Assembly (NCBI GenBank): GCA_964344215.1
Contig: CAYFMP010000002.1
Location: forward strand, 62,001-126,000
Length of the DNA stretch: 64,000 bases
Reading direction: 5' to 3'
DNA from: CAYFMP01 sp964344215
GTDB lineage: Bacteria > Pseudomonadota > Alphaproteobacteria > Rhodospirillales > Casp-alpha2
Under the pieces are notes generated by a model. That model ran no database searches and was not told the origin of the DNA. It saw only the letters and a list, made by a program, of their open reading frames with translations. The position numbers and the translations under genes were made by a program. This document shows, piece after piece, positions 19,169-27,684 of the stretch. Position 1 is the stretch's first letter. Each line of letters opens with the position of its first letter.

Positions 19169-20806
19169 TCACGCCGCCTTTCGAAAGTTTTCGGGTCGCT
19201 CGCGCAGAATCAACAGAAATCCCAGGCCGCCGAACAGGGCGATAAGTCCGAACGGAATGGCGTTGCCGTAGCGGCCGAACGGCGGTACCACCGTCAGGCT
19301 GGCCGGCAATTCCGAATCGAGTATCCCCTGTATGCCGAGCGCAAGGCTTTTCTTGACGCGGCCGTACGGATCGACGACAGCCGAGATGCCGGTATTGGCG
19401 ACGCGAATCAGGGGTATCCCCTGTTCGACGGCCCGCAAGCGGGCCGCCTCGAGATGCTGGTACGGTCCCGACGATCGGCCGAACCAGGCGTCGTTGGTCA
19501 CGTTCAGCATCCAGCCGGGGCGGTCCGCAGGATCGACGACCTCATCCGGAAAAATGGCCTCGTAACAGATCAGCGGCGTAACCGGGGGAAGGCCGGCCAG
19601 ACGCAAAGGCCGCCGCGGCGGGCCCGCGGAGAAGTCGATACGGCCCTCGGTCAACTTGCCGATATTCAAGAGGTCCCGAAACGGGACGTATTCGCCGAAC
19701 GGCACCAAGTGGACCTTGTCGTAGGTGGCCACCAGGTTAGCCGCGGAATCGACGGCATGAAGGCTGTTCCAGATTTGGCGTTGCTGTCCCCCCGTCGAGG
19801 CGCGCGGCGCGCCGGCGATGACCAGGCCGCCGGCCGGAGCCACGTTCGCCAGCGCCGACAACAGTCCGGGCGAGCCCGCCAGATTGTACGGCACTGCCGT
19901 TTCCGGCCAGATGATGTGGGTCGGCGGCGGGCCGGTGTCGGCCGGACGTCGGCTGAGCTCGAGTAGGCGGCGCACGTGACCGGCCCGAAGATCGGGCTTC
20001 CATTTCAGATGCTGCGGCGTATTCGGCTGCACGAGCCGCAACCGGACGCCGGCCACCGTCCCATTGTCGGTCGCCGACAGCCGATAGATGCCGCCGAGCC
20101 AGATCAGGCCAAGAGCGGCAAAGACGGCGGCGACGGCGGCCATGTTGCGGGGTCGTCCGGGGGCGGCGCCGAGCAGCGCCGGTGAAGCCGCGATCAGTAC
20201 GGTAGCCAAACTGAGGCCGTAGACTCCGCCGACCGCGGCCAGTTGGATCATGCCGTCGGCAAAGGTCCAGGTAGTGCCGATCAGGTTCCAGGGCAGGCCG
20301 GTGAACACCCGGCCGCGCGCCCATTCGACGGCGGTCCAGATCGCCGCAAACAGGAATAGCCGCCCGCTTCCCGATCCGCCGCCGAGCCGGAACGCCATGT
20401 TGCTCAGCGCCGTCGCCAGCCCGACGAAAATGGCGAGGCCAGCAGCCAGCCCCGCCACCGCGAACGGCGCCATCCAGCCGTAGCGGCCGGCGTCGACCAG
20501 AAAGGCGTAGGCGATCCAGTAGAGCCCGGCCGCGAAATACCCCACTCCGAACCACCAGCCGACGGCGAACGCGGCGCGTGTTCTGGCGGCGCTCTCGCTC
20601 AGCCAGAACAGGCCGACGAAAGCGGGCACCAGCATGAAAACCATATGCAGGGGCGGCAGCCCGCCGGCCGCCGCGACTCCCAGAACAGCGGCCGCCCCTT
20701 GGCGCCGCCACCCGCTCAAATCGCAGGTCCATTCGCGTATCCGTTCGATCGGGGAAACGATAGGCGGCGTCGAACCAGCCTCCGAGGGGCCGCCGCCGGA
20801 TGGCAT
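19169..20806 (-). CDS. lnt: Apolipoprotein N-acyltransferase
   Basis: A 545-residue inner-membrane enzyme that adds the third acyl chain to lipoproteins. Several membrane helices occupy about residues 35-235, and a periplasmic nitrilase-like domain follows. The Glu-Lys-Cys triad is visible in WPETAVPYN (E), YDKVHLVPFGEYVPF (K) and ICYEAIFPDEV (C). A final membrane segment ends at about 530. The ATG overlaps the corC stop (TGATG). Order corC-lnt is conserved. Confidence 0.95.
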   Translation of the reverse strand: MPSGGGPSEAGSTPPIVSPIERIREWTCDLSGWRRQGAAAVLGVAAAGGLPPLHMVFMLVPAFVGLFWLSESAARTRAAFAVGWWFGVGYFAAGLYWIAYAFLVDAGRYGWMAPFAVAGLAAGLAIFVGLATALSNMAFRLGGGSGSGRLFLFAAIWTAVEWARGRVFTGLPWNLIGTTWTFADGMIQLAAVGGVYGLSLATVLIAASPALLGAAPGRPRNMAAVAAVFAALGLIWLGGIYRLSATDNGTVAGVRLRLVQPNTPQHLKWKPDLRAGHVRRLLELSRRPADTGPPPTHIIWPETAVPYNLAGSPGLLSALANVAPAGGLVIAGAPRASTGGQQRQIWNSLHAVDSAANLVATYDKVHLVPFGEYVPFRDLLNIGKLTEGRIDFSAGPPRRPLRLAGLPPVTPLICYEAIFPDEVVDPADRPGWMLNVTNDAWFGRSSGPYQHLEAARLRAVEQGIPLIRVANTGISAVVDPYGRVKKSLALGIQGILDSELPASLTVVPPFGRYGNAIPFGLIALFGGLGFLLILRERPENFRKAA

Positions 20807-21726
20807 CAGGTCTCGCTGTCCGTTTTTCGGGAGGGCGGAAGCGGCCCGAGCAGCCGCAGACGCTTTATTCGGCGGGGATCGGCGTCGAGAATCTCGAACT
20901 CGACGCCGGACGGATGCTTGACCAGTTCGCCACGGATCGGCACCCGGCCGGCCAGCGAGAATACCAGGCCGCCCAGTGTGTCGAAATCCTCGCGCTCCTC
21001 GTCCGAGACGATTTCGCCGATCGCTTCCTCGAGCACTTCGATGGCGACTCGGGCGTCCGCTACATAGCCGCCGTCGGCGGTGGGAAGAAGGTCCGGTTCG
21101 GCGCCCTGGTCGTGTTCGTCTTCGATTTCACCGACGATTTCCTCGACCAGGTCCTCGATGGTGACGAGGCCGTCGACTCCGCCGAACTCGTCGACGACCA
21201 GCGCCATGTGGCAGCGTTTGACCCGCATCTCCAGCAACAGCTCCAAGACCTGCATGGACGGCGCCACGAAGAGAATCTTGCGCTGAATTCCGGTCAGCGC
21301 GAAATCCTTGTCGGTGCCGCGCCACGCCAACACGTCCTTGGCGTGGATCATGCCGGCCGCGTCATCCAGGTTGTCCCGATAGATCGGCAGCCGCGAATGG
21401 CCCTCCCGGGTGATCAGGTCGATGACCTCGGCAAGCGGCGCGTCGCTCTCGACGGCGACGATGTCGGCCCGCGGCACCATCACGTCGTGAACGGTGCGAT
21501 CGCGCAATTCGAGGATATTGGCCAACAGAAGTCGTTCATCGTCGTTGATCGGGACCTCGGATTCCTCACGCTCCTCGATTAGCTCGTCGAGCGTGTCTCG
21601 CGCCGAATGCTCGCCGTTGCGGTGACGGCGCAGTCCTCGCATCCATGACAGCACGGCCGTGGCGACCGAGGATTCGTCTTCGGCCCCGGTTTCCCGGGGC
21701 GGGCTACTTGAGGATTGGTCGTTCAT
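20806..21726 (-). CDS. corC: CorC/TlyC-type CBS-domain protein
   Basis: A 306-residue cytosolic protein. A pair of CBS domains (about residues 75-200, including TVHDVMVPRADIVAV and EGHSRLPIYRDNLDDAAGMI) is followed by a CorC_HlyC domain (about 215-295). The N-terminal membrane DUF21 domain of the larger relatives is absent, as usual for the ybeY-linked form. Proposed roles are in metal-ion (Mg/Co) homeostasis. It overlaps ybeY by 4 bases at the start and touches lnt at the end. Confidence 0.92.
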   Translation of the reverse strand: MNDQSSSSPPRETGAEDESSVATAVLSWMRGLRRHRNGEHSARDTLDELIEEREESEVPINDDERLLLANILELRDRTVHDVMVPRADIVAVESDAPLAEVIDLITREGHSRLPIYRDNLDDAAGMIHAKDVLAWRGTDKDFALTGIQRKILFVAPSMQVLELLLEMRVKRCHMALVVDEFGGVDGLVTIEDLVEEIVGEIEDEHDQGAEPDLLPTADGGYVADARVAIEVLEEAIGEIVSDEEREDFDTLGGLVFSLAGRVPIRGELVKHPSGVEFEILDADPRRIKRLRLLGPLPPSRKTDSET

Positions 21727-22277
21727 CGATGTTGACTGTCCGCCGCTCCGGCCGGCCTCTCGCCGGCCGGTTCCCGGTAAGGGTCGGAAATGCCGAGACC
21801 GTCGAGAACTTCGGTCTCGAGGCGCTCCATTTCTTTCGCTTCCGCTTCGAGTTCATGGTCGTAACGCAACAGGTGAAGCATACCATGAACCACCAGGTGA
21901 CATAAATGGTCGCCTAGGGTCTTGCCCTGCTGGGCGGCTTCCGAAGCGGCGGTTTCATAGGCGATGATGACGTCGCCCAGCAGGAAGGCGACGCTTGGCG
22001 GCTGAGAACCTGTGTCCGTCGCCGAGTCCAGATTGGCGAAAGAAAGGACGTTGGTGGGTCGGTCAGTACCCCGGTAATCGCGGTTGAGGACCCGAACCGT
22101 CCGGTCGTCGCTCAGAACGACACTGGCCTCGACGGCGACCGGCAGAGGTTCGGCCCGTTCCCGGCCCGCCGCGAATGCGGCCGAAGCGGCCGAACGACAG
22201 AGCCCTCCCGGGTCCGGCACGGTATCCGCCCATTCGGCGCTGTCCACGGAAACGGCGATGTTCAGATGGGTGTTCAT
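21723..22277 (-). CDS. ybeY: Endoribonuclease YbeY
   Basis: A 184-residue zinc-dependent single-strand RNase acting in 16S rRNA 3'-end maturation and ribosome quality control. The metal site is HLVVHGMLHLLRYDH (H-x3-H-x5-H). NRDYRGTDRPTNVLSF is the other family signature. ATG 22277 begins MNTHLNIAVSVDS; the upstream frame is phoH out of frame. It lies 10 bases after phoH and overlaps corC. Confidence 0.95.
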   Translation of the reverse strand: MNTHLNIAVSVDSAEWADTVPDPGGLCRSAASAAFAAGRERAEPLPVAVEASVVLSDDRTVRVLNRDYRGTDRPTNVLSFANLDSATDTGSQPPSVAFLLGDVIIAYETAASEAAQQGKTLGDHLCHLVVHGMLHLLRYDHELEAEAKEMERLETEVLDGLGISDPYREPAGERPAGAADSQHR

Positions 22278-22287
22278 CGGCGACCTG

Positions 22288-23352
22288 CTAGGCCTCGTCT
22301 TCCGGTCGGTCGCCGGTTTCGCCGTTGCCGTTGTTTTCGTAGGCGGCCGCCGCCCTTCGTTTGGACTCGGCTCGAGCGTAGGCGCTAACGATGCGACCGA
22401 CCAGCGGATGGCGAACGACGTCATTCTCGCCGAAACGAACGAAGCGGACTCCGGGGACCTTCCCCAACGTCTTCATGGCGTCGCGAAGTCCGGAACGGAT
22501 GCCGCGCGGCAGGTCGACCTGACTTAGGTCACCGGTGATCACCATGCGCGAGTTCTCACCAAGCCTGGTCAAAAACATCTTCATCTGAACGGCGGTCGTG
22601 TTCTGGGCCTCGTCCAGAATGACGAAAGCGTTGCTCAGCGTGCGTCCGCGCATGAAGGCCAACGGCGCAACCTCGATTTCGCCGCTTTCCAGACGCTTGA
22701 CGACCTGCGGTCCGGGCATCATGTCGAACAGGGCGTCATACAGTGGCCGCAGATAGGGATCGACCTTCTCGCGCATGTCGCCGGGCAGGAAACCCAGCTG
22801 CTCGCCGGCCTCGACGGCCGGACGCGACAGAATGACGCGGTCGACGTCGCCGCGGACCAGCCGCTCGACGGCTTTGGCGACGGCCAGGTAGGTCTTGCCG
22901 GTTCCGGCCGGGCCCTCGCCGAATACGAGCTCGGCCTCGTCGATGGCCTTGACGTAGTCGGCCTGCACGGACGAGCGCGGCGAGATCTTCTTCTTGCGGG
23001 TCTGGATGGTCAGGTCGGCGTCGGCGACGTCGCCGCCGGGCGCAGTGGCCATCCGCAAGACGCCGTCGACTTCCTGGCGATCGACCGCCCCCCCGCGCTC
23101 GAGCCGGCCGTACAGCGCGTCGAGAACCTCGCAGGCGGCGTCGACAGCGCCGGCGTCGCCACTGATGGTCACTTCGTTCCCGCGTGCGTCCAACAGGACG
23201 CCGAGGGCCTGTTCGATCTGCGCCAGATGGGCGTGGTGGGAGCCGAACAACTCGATCGCCAGGTTGTTGTCATCGAAGGTCCGGTCGGCCGTGGTCTGTT
23301 TGGCGGCGGCGCCGTTGTTGGCCGGCGGGCTTGATTTCGGATTTGTTCTCAA
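22288..23352 (-). CDS. PhoH family ATPase
   Basis: A 354-residue P-loop protein of the PhoH/YbeZ type that works with YbeY in RNA metabolism. An N-terminal KH-like segment lies before residue 100. Walker A is FGEGPAGTGKTYLAVA and Walker B is FVILDEAQNTT. The end is Asn/Glu-rich. Translation probably starts at TTG 23352, which overlaps the miaB stop (TTGA), so the gene is coupled to miaB. Confidence 0.94.
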   Translation of the reverse strand: MRTNPKSSPPANNGAAAKQTTADRTFDDNNLAIELFGSHHAHLAQIEQALGVLLDARGNEVTISGDAGAVDAACEVLDALYGRLERGGAVDRQEVDGVLRMATAPGGDVADADLTIQTRKKKISPRSSVQADYVKAIDEAELVFGEGPAGTGKTYLAVAKAVERLVRGDVDRVILSRPAVEAGEQLGFLPGDMREKVDPYLRPLYDALFDMMPGPQVVKRLESGEIEVAPLAFMRGRTLSNAFVILDEAQNTTAVQMKMFLTRLGENSRMVITGDLSQVDLPRGIRSGLRDAMKTLGKVPGVRFVRFGENDVVRHPLVGRIVSAYARAESKRRAAAAYENNGNGETGDRPEDEA

Positions 23353-24725
23353 GCGTACGCCCTCGCCGATTGGCCGCTCACCGCCAACGAAGCGCCGAGA
23401 CTGTTGGCGTGCGCCGATTCGATGGTGAGCTCGGCGATGTCCCCCATCAAGCTTTCAGGCGCATCGACATGAACCGCCTGCATAAAGGGGCTGCGCCCGA
23501 CCAACTGTCCCGGCCGCCTCCCCGGTTGCTCCAACAGCACCGGCATGACGCGACCGACGCAGGCTTCGTTGAAGGCGGCCTGCTGTTCGTTGAGAAGGTT
23601 CTGCAGGATCGCAAGACGCGCCGATTTGACGGCGGCCGGCACCTGTTCCCCATACTCCGCCGCCGGGGTGCCGGGGCGCGGGCTGTACATGAAGGAATAG
23701 GCCTGCGCGAACCCGATGTCGCCGATCAGGTTCAGCGTCGCCCGGAAGTCGTCCTCCGATTCGCCGGGAAAGCCGACGATGAAATCGGACGACAGCGCCA
23801 TGTCCGGACGCGCCTCGCGCAGACGCTCGACCAGCCGCTGGTAGTCGTCGGCCGTATGGCGCCGGTTCATGGCCTCCAGCATCCGCGGCGAACCGGACTG
23901 CACCGGCAGGTGGAGAAACGGCATCAGGTTCGGTACGTCGCGATGCGCCGCGATCAGTTCGTCGTCCATGTCGGCGGGATAGGATGTGGTGTATCGAATT
24001 CTTTCGAGCCCGGCGATGCCGGCCAGTTCCTCGATCAACCTGCCCAGGCCCCATTCCGTGCCGTCGTTGTGGGCGCCGTGGTAAGCGTTGACGTTCTGGC
24101 CGAGCAGGGTGATCTCGCGGACGCCGCCGCCAACCAGCTCGCCGACCTCGTCGACGACCTGCGCCACCGGCCGGGAATACTCGGCGCCACGGGTGTATGG
24201 GACGACACAGAAGGTGCAAAACCTGTCGCAGCCCTCCTGAATGGTGACGAAGGCGCTGCGCCCTTCAGACGCGGTTGGCGCCGGCAGATGGTCGAACTTC
24301 GATTCGAGCGGGAAATCCGTTTCCAGGACGGCGTCCGAGGTGCGCTGCGCCGCGGCCACCATGTCGGGCAGCTTATGATAGGTCTGAGGGCCGAAGACCA
24401 TGTCGACAAACGGCGCCCGGCGCAGGATCTCCTCGCCCTCGGCCTGGGCGACGCAGCCGGCGACCGCCAGGATCATCGACGCGCCGGCGGCTTTCCTGGC
24501 ATCCTTCAGGTCGCGCAACCGGCCCAATTCGGAATAGACCTTTTCGGCCGCCTTTTCCCGGATGTGGCAGGTGTTGAGGATGACGACGTCGGCGGCCTCC
24601 GGTGCCGAAACCTGTGCGTAGCCGAGCGGCGCCAGGGTATCCGCCATACGATCCGCATCGTAGACGTTCATCTGACAGCCGTAGGATTTGATGTAAAGTT
24701 TCTTAGCCAAGGGCGTCCGCGCCAC
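23349..24725 (-). CDS. miaB: tRNA-2-methylthio-N6-dimethylallyladenosine synthase
   Basis: A 458-residue radical-SAM methylthiotransferase acting on A37 of tRNAs. The N-terminal UPF0004 domain has SYGCQMNVYDADRM and LNTCHIREKAAEK. The radical-SAM cluster is GCDRFCTFCVVPYTRG. A TRAM domain ends the protein. The start is GTG 24725. It follows fur by about 150 bases; a TTGACA at 24853-24858 (minus strand) could be the -35 of its promoter, though the matching -10 is poor. Confidence 0.96.
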   Translation of the reverse strand: MARTPLAKKLYIKSYGCQMNVYDADRMADTLAPLGYAQVSAPEAADVVILNTCHIREKAAEKVYSELGRLRDLKDARKAAGASMILAVAGCVAQAEGEEILRRAPFVDMVFGPQTYHKLPDMVAAAQRTSDAVLETDFPLESKFDHLPAPTASEGRSAFVTIQEGCDRFCTFCVVPYTRGAEYSRPVAQVVDEVGELVGGGVREITLLGQNVNAYHGAHNDGTEWGLGRLIEELAGIAGLERIRYTTSYPADMDDELIAAHRDVPNLMPFLHLPVQSGSPRMLEAMNRRHTADDYQRLVERLREARPDMALSSDFIVGFPGESEDDFRATLNLIGDIGFAQAYSFMYSPRPGTPAAEYGEQVPAAVKSARLAILQNLLNEQQAAFNEACVGRVMPVLLEQPGRRPGQLVGRSPFMQAVHVDAPESLMGDIAELTIESAHANSLGASLAVSGQSARAYA

Positions 24726-24872
24726 GATGGCGAGCCGGACTGCTTCGGGAGCCGGTTCGCCTTCCCAGGTCAGGTTTCATCAAAGGTCCGCGTTGCCACT
24801 TAATCTCGGGCTTTCCCTCTAAGATTGAGAACGGTATCACCCCGCCCGGCGGTGTCAAGCCGGCGGCTTCGC

Positions 24873-25292
24873 TCACTCGTCCTTGTCAATGGGAACTCCA
24901 TACAACTCCAATCGGTGGCCGACCAGCTTCATGCCGTGTTGTTCGGCTATCTTTTCCTGCAGCGCCTCGATTTCGTCGTTGTGGAATTCGATCACGTTGC
25001 CGGACTTGACATCGATGAGATGGTCGTGATGGGCGTCGGTCGCCTCTTCGTAGCGCGCCCGGCCATCGCCGAAATCGTGGCGATCAAGGATATCCGCCTC
25101 CTCGAACAGGCGGACGGTCCGATAAACGGTGGCGATGGATATGCGCGGATCAAGCTCGCTGGCCCGGCGATAGACCTCTTCGACGTCGGGATGGTCGTCG
25201 GCACCGGAAAGCACGCGGGCGATGACCCGGCGCTGGTCGGTCATCTTCATGCCCTTGTCGATACAAAGCTTTTCGATCCTGTTTTCAGGCAT
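24873..25292 (-). CDS. fur: Fur-family metal regulator (Fur/Mur)
   Basis: A 139-residue metal-dependent repressor. The winged helix includes MKMTDQRRVIARVL, DVEEVYRRASELDP and SIATVYRTVRLFEE. The metal-binding half has ATDAHHDHLIDV and EFHNDEIE. In alphaproteobacteria this locus member usually acts as a manganese-responsive Mur or a minor Fur, because Irr takes over iron control; the window also holds irr. ATG 25292 has AGGAAG six bases upstream and is preferred to ATG 25334. Confidence 0.9.
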   Translation of the reverse strand: MPENRIEKLCIDKGMKMTDQRRVIARVLSGADDHPDVEEVYRRASELDPRISIATVYRTVRLFEEADILDRHDFGDGRARYEEATDAHHDHLIDVKSGNVIEFHNDEIEALQEKIAEQHGMKLVGHRLELYGVPIDKDE

Positions 25293-25430
25293 TCCGGCTT
25301 CCTGAACGAAGAAGGACGAACGGCGGCGTTCCATTTGGACGCGCCTTATCCATCTGAGTATAGCGCAAGGAACGGCTGTCGCCCAGAAATGCGAATGAAA
25401 ATTGGTTGCATGATCCCGGGTGACACTACG

Positions 25431-25844
25431 CTAGCGGCGGCGCTTGCGCGGTTTGGTTCCAAGCCCGATCTTCTTGGCCAGGTTGCTTCTGTGCTTGGCG
25501 TAGTTGGGCGCAACCATCGGGTAGTCGGGCGGCAACCCCCAGCGTTCCCTGTACTCGTCGGGCGTGAGGTCGTAGGCCGTCTTCAGGTGGCGTTTGAGCA
25601 TCTTCAGCTTCTTGCCGTCCTCGAGGCACACGATGTAATCGGGAAACACCGATTTCTTCACCGGAACGGCGGGTTTCGGTTTCTCCGGCGCGGCCTGGGC
25701 GTTGCCGACGGCGGCCAGGGTCTTGTAGACGTCCTGGATCAGTTGCGGGAGGTCGCCCGACGGCACCGAGTTGTTGCCGGCGTGCGCTGCGACGATTTCG
25801 GTCGTCAGTTCGAGTAATTCGCTAACGTTCGGTTTTTCGCTCAT
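25431..25844 (-). CDS. MucR/Ros family transcriptional regulator
   Basis: A 137-residue zinc-finger DNA-binding protein. Residues about 70-130 form the Ros/MucR domain, with DYIVCLEDGKKLKMLKRHLKTAYDLTPDEYRERWGL-like features (one Cys and His ligands) and a basic tail RKRRR. MucR proteins bind AT-rich DNA and control exopolysaccharide, motility and host interaction genes, often their own gene too. The AT-rich 134-base gap to the divergent TusA-like gene is a likely target (inference). Confidence 0.93.
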   Translation of the reverse strand: MSEKPNVSELLELTTEIVAAHAGNNSVPSGDLPQLIQDVYKTLAAVGNAQAAPEKPKPAVPVKKSVFPDYIVCLEDGKKLKMLKRHLKTAYDLTPDEYRERWGLPPDYPMVAPNYAKHRSNLAKKIGLGTKPRKRRR

Positions 25845-25915
25845 GTAATATCGTCCCTGACGGCAACCTTGCTCCAAAAATCGGAGAACTTCGTGGCCTC
25901 TAGCGGGATATTGTA

Positions 25916-25945
25916 TTGGTTAGTCAAAACGAGAGCCCCTATATA
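25916..25945 (+). promoter_or_regulatory. Putative promoter of the TusA-like gene
   Basis: Plus strand: TTGGTT (25916-25921), 18-base spacer, TATATA (25940-25945), in an AT-rich region about 30 bases before the start codon. The same segment lies upstream of the divergent mucR gene. Confidence 0.35.
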
Positions 25946-25978
25946 GTAAAAAACATCGGATTCGGGCAAGCAAAATAC

Positions 25979-26260
25979 ATGAAAAGCTCCACAAAGCACA
26001 GATCGAGCAGTGATGTTGATTTCTTCATCGACATAACTTCCGATGTATGTCCACTTACTTTCGTAAAGACCAAACTGTTAATCGAGAAGATGGACATGGG
26101 GCAGATCGCCGAGGTCCGCCTGAAAGGCCGCGAACCGTTGGAAAACGTCCCTCGGTCGGTCGCCGAACACGGTCATAGCGTTCTCTCCATGGACCCCGAA
26201 GATCCGGCCGGGGCCGCCGACGACGTCCACCGTCTCGTCATCCGAAAAGAGACCGCCTGA
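25979..26260 (+). CDS. TusA/SirA-like sulfur carrier family protein
   Basis: A 93-residue protein with a TusA-like fold: DFFIDITSDVCPLTFVKTKLLIEKM followed by EVRLKGREPLENV-type sequence. Shown in parts, the key motif is Cys-Pro-Leu-Thr instead of the canonical TusA Cys-Pro-x-Pro. The cysteine could carry a persulfide in sulfur transfer, but the substrate is unknown. It is the only plus-strand gene between tsaB and mucR. ATG 25979 is preferred; a longer frame from 25916 would overlap the promoter. Confidence 0.8.
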   Translation: MKSSTKHRSSSDVDFFIDITSDVCPLTFVKTKLLIEKMDMGQIAEVRLKGREPLENVPRSVAEHGHSVLSMDPEDPAGAADDVHRLVIRKETA

Positions 26261-26276
26261 AAGGCCGCCGGACAGA

Positions 26277-26981
26277 TCACGGCCGCAGCCGGCCGCCGTC
26301 CTTCGGCACCACCGCATCGGGACGCCGCAGATACAGCGGACGCGGCGCTTCCGGCGTGGTTCCGGGCTTCCAGCGGAGCGCCGCCAGGGTGGCGATATCG
26401 GCGGCGTCCGGCGCCGTACTCGACCTGTGCGGGTCGGCCTCGATGCCGGCCGCCGCCAGTCCGCGTACGCCCAAATCGGCCGCATCGCCGCCGACCAGCA
26501 GGCGGTCCGGCGCCGGCCCGGCACCCAGGACATAGTCGCCGAGACCGCCGTGGGCGACCGCCTGCGGTGCCAAACGAGCCTCGCCACCCGGCCCGAACAG
26601 CTGCACGAAGTAATCCGACCTTTTCGAATCGAGGACCACAAGCACATCGCCTGCATCGTTCGACGATTTCCGAACGCCGGCGTCGATGGCCTCCATGGTC
26701 GGCACGCCGAGGCAGGGCAGGCCGGCGGCGAGCGCCATGCCGCGCGCCGTCGCCAAGCCTATCCGAAGCCCCGTGAAGGCGCCGGGCCCGACCGTCACCG
26801 CGATAAGATCGATATCCGAGTGCTCGACCTCGACCTCCGCCAGCACCTCGGCGATCATCGGCACCAGCGCTTCCGACTGGCCGCGGCTCATCGGCTCGAA
26901 CCGGTGAGATTTGATTTCACCATCCTCCCAAAGGGCGACGGAGCAGGCCGTCGTGGCCGTATCCATGGCGAGGATACGCAT
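26277..26981 (-). CDS. tsaB: tRNA threonylcarbamoyladenosine biosynthesis protein TsaB
   Basis: A 234-residue ASKHA-fold protein that partners TsaD and TsaE in making t6A37 of tRNAs. N-terminal MRILAMDTATTACSVAL and VTVGPGAFTGLRIGLATARGMALA are characteristic. ATG 26981 starts the conserved sequence. In many alphaproteobacteria rimI follows tsaB; here the next gene on that side is the convergent TusA-like gene and no acetyltransferase is present. Confidence 0.94.
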   Translation of the reverse strand: MRILAMDTATTACSVALWEDGEIKSHRFEPMSRGQSEALVPMIAEVLAEVEVEHSDIDLIAVTVGPGAFTGLRIGLATARGMALAAGLPCLGVPTMEAIDAGVRKSSNDAGDVLVVLDSKRSDYFVQLFGPGGEARLAPQAVAHGGLGDYVLGAGPAPDRLLVGGDAADLGVRGLAAAGIEADPHRSSTAPDAADIATLAALRWKPGTTPEAPRPLYLRRPDAVVPKDGGRLRP

Positions 26982-26985
26982 CGGC

Positions 26986-27576
26986 CTAGACGATCGAACA
27001 AACTTCGTCGAAGTCGAAACGCGGACTTCTCGGAAACAGGTCCTGGTCGGTGCCGTATCCGAGATTGCAAAGAAAGTTCGACCTGACGTCGCTGTCCGGA
27101 AAGAACGCCGCATCGACGGCGTCGTTGTCGAAACCCGACATCGGGCCGCAATCGAGCCCGAGGGCGCGGGCGGCCAACATCAGGTAGGCGCCCTGCAAGG
27201 TGCCGTTTCGAAAAGCGGTCGTTTCGATCAGCGGCTGGTTGCCGGCGAACCAGGCGCGGGCGTCGGTGTGCGGAAACAACTCCGGTAGCCGGTCGTGGAA
27301 TTTCAGGTCGTGGCCGATGATGGCCGTGGCCGGCGCCGCCATCGTTTTCGCCACATTGCCTTCGATAAGACAGGGCTTGAGTTTTTCCTTGGCTTCGTCC
27401 GAAACGACGAAGACGATCCTGGCCGGGCTGCAGTTGGCGCTGGTCGGGCCCATTTTCGCCAAGTCCCAGACCGCCCGTAGCGACTCGTCGGGAATCGGCC
27501 GTTGTTGCCAGCCGTTGTGGGTCCTGGCCTCTACGAAAAGCGCATCGAGCGCATCTTGACCGAGGGGTTCTCTCAA
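26986..27576 (-). CDS. Nitroreductase family protein, RutE-like (malonic semialdehyde reductase)
   Basis: A 196-residue flavoprotein. It shows the RutE subgroup features EARTHNGWQQRPIPDE, GPTSANCSPARIVFV, FPHTDARAWFAGNQ, ETAFRNGTLQGAYLMLAARALGLDCGPMSGFD and LGYG (listed as separate motifs). RutE reduces malonic semialdehyde in pyrimidine degradation, but no other rut gene is present, so the physiological substrate is uncertain. The start is probably TTG 27576, which has AGGAGAC eight bases upstream; the longer frame lacks a good site. Confidence 0.85.
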   Translation of the reverse strand: MREPLGQDALDALFVEARTHNGWQQRPIPDESLRAVWDLAKMGPTSANCSPARIVFVVSDEAKEKLKPCLIEGNVAKTMAAPATAIIGHDLKFHDRLPELFPHTDARAWFAGNQPLIETTAFRNGTLQGAYLMLAARALGLDCGPMSGFDNDAVDAAFFPDSDVRSNFLCNLGYGTDQDLFPRSPRFDFDEVCSIV

Positions 27577-27616
27577 CGTCCGTCTCCTGGAGAATTGGTG
27601 GATGTGCCCGGAGTAT

Positions 27617-27628
27617 GACACTTGTGTC
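27617..27628. promoter_or_regulatory. Short inverted repeat between divergent genes
   Basis: GACACTTGTGTC (arms GACAC/GTGTC) lies in the 108-base gap between the divergent nitroreductase and polysaccharide deacetylase genes, about 40 bases from the first start codon and 57 from the second. It could be an operator for a dimeric regulator. No family is assigned. Confidence 0.25.
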
Positions 27629-27684
27629 GGGCTTTGGAAGCGGCAAAAATCGTCGCCAGCTGTTGAGCGAGGGACGGAGAGGCG

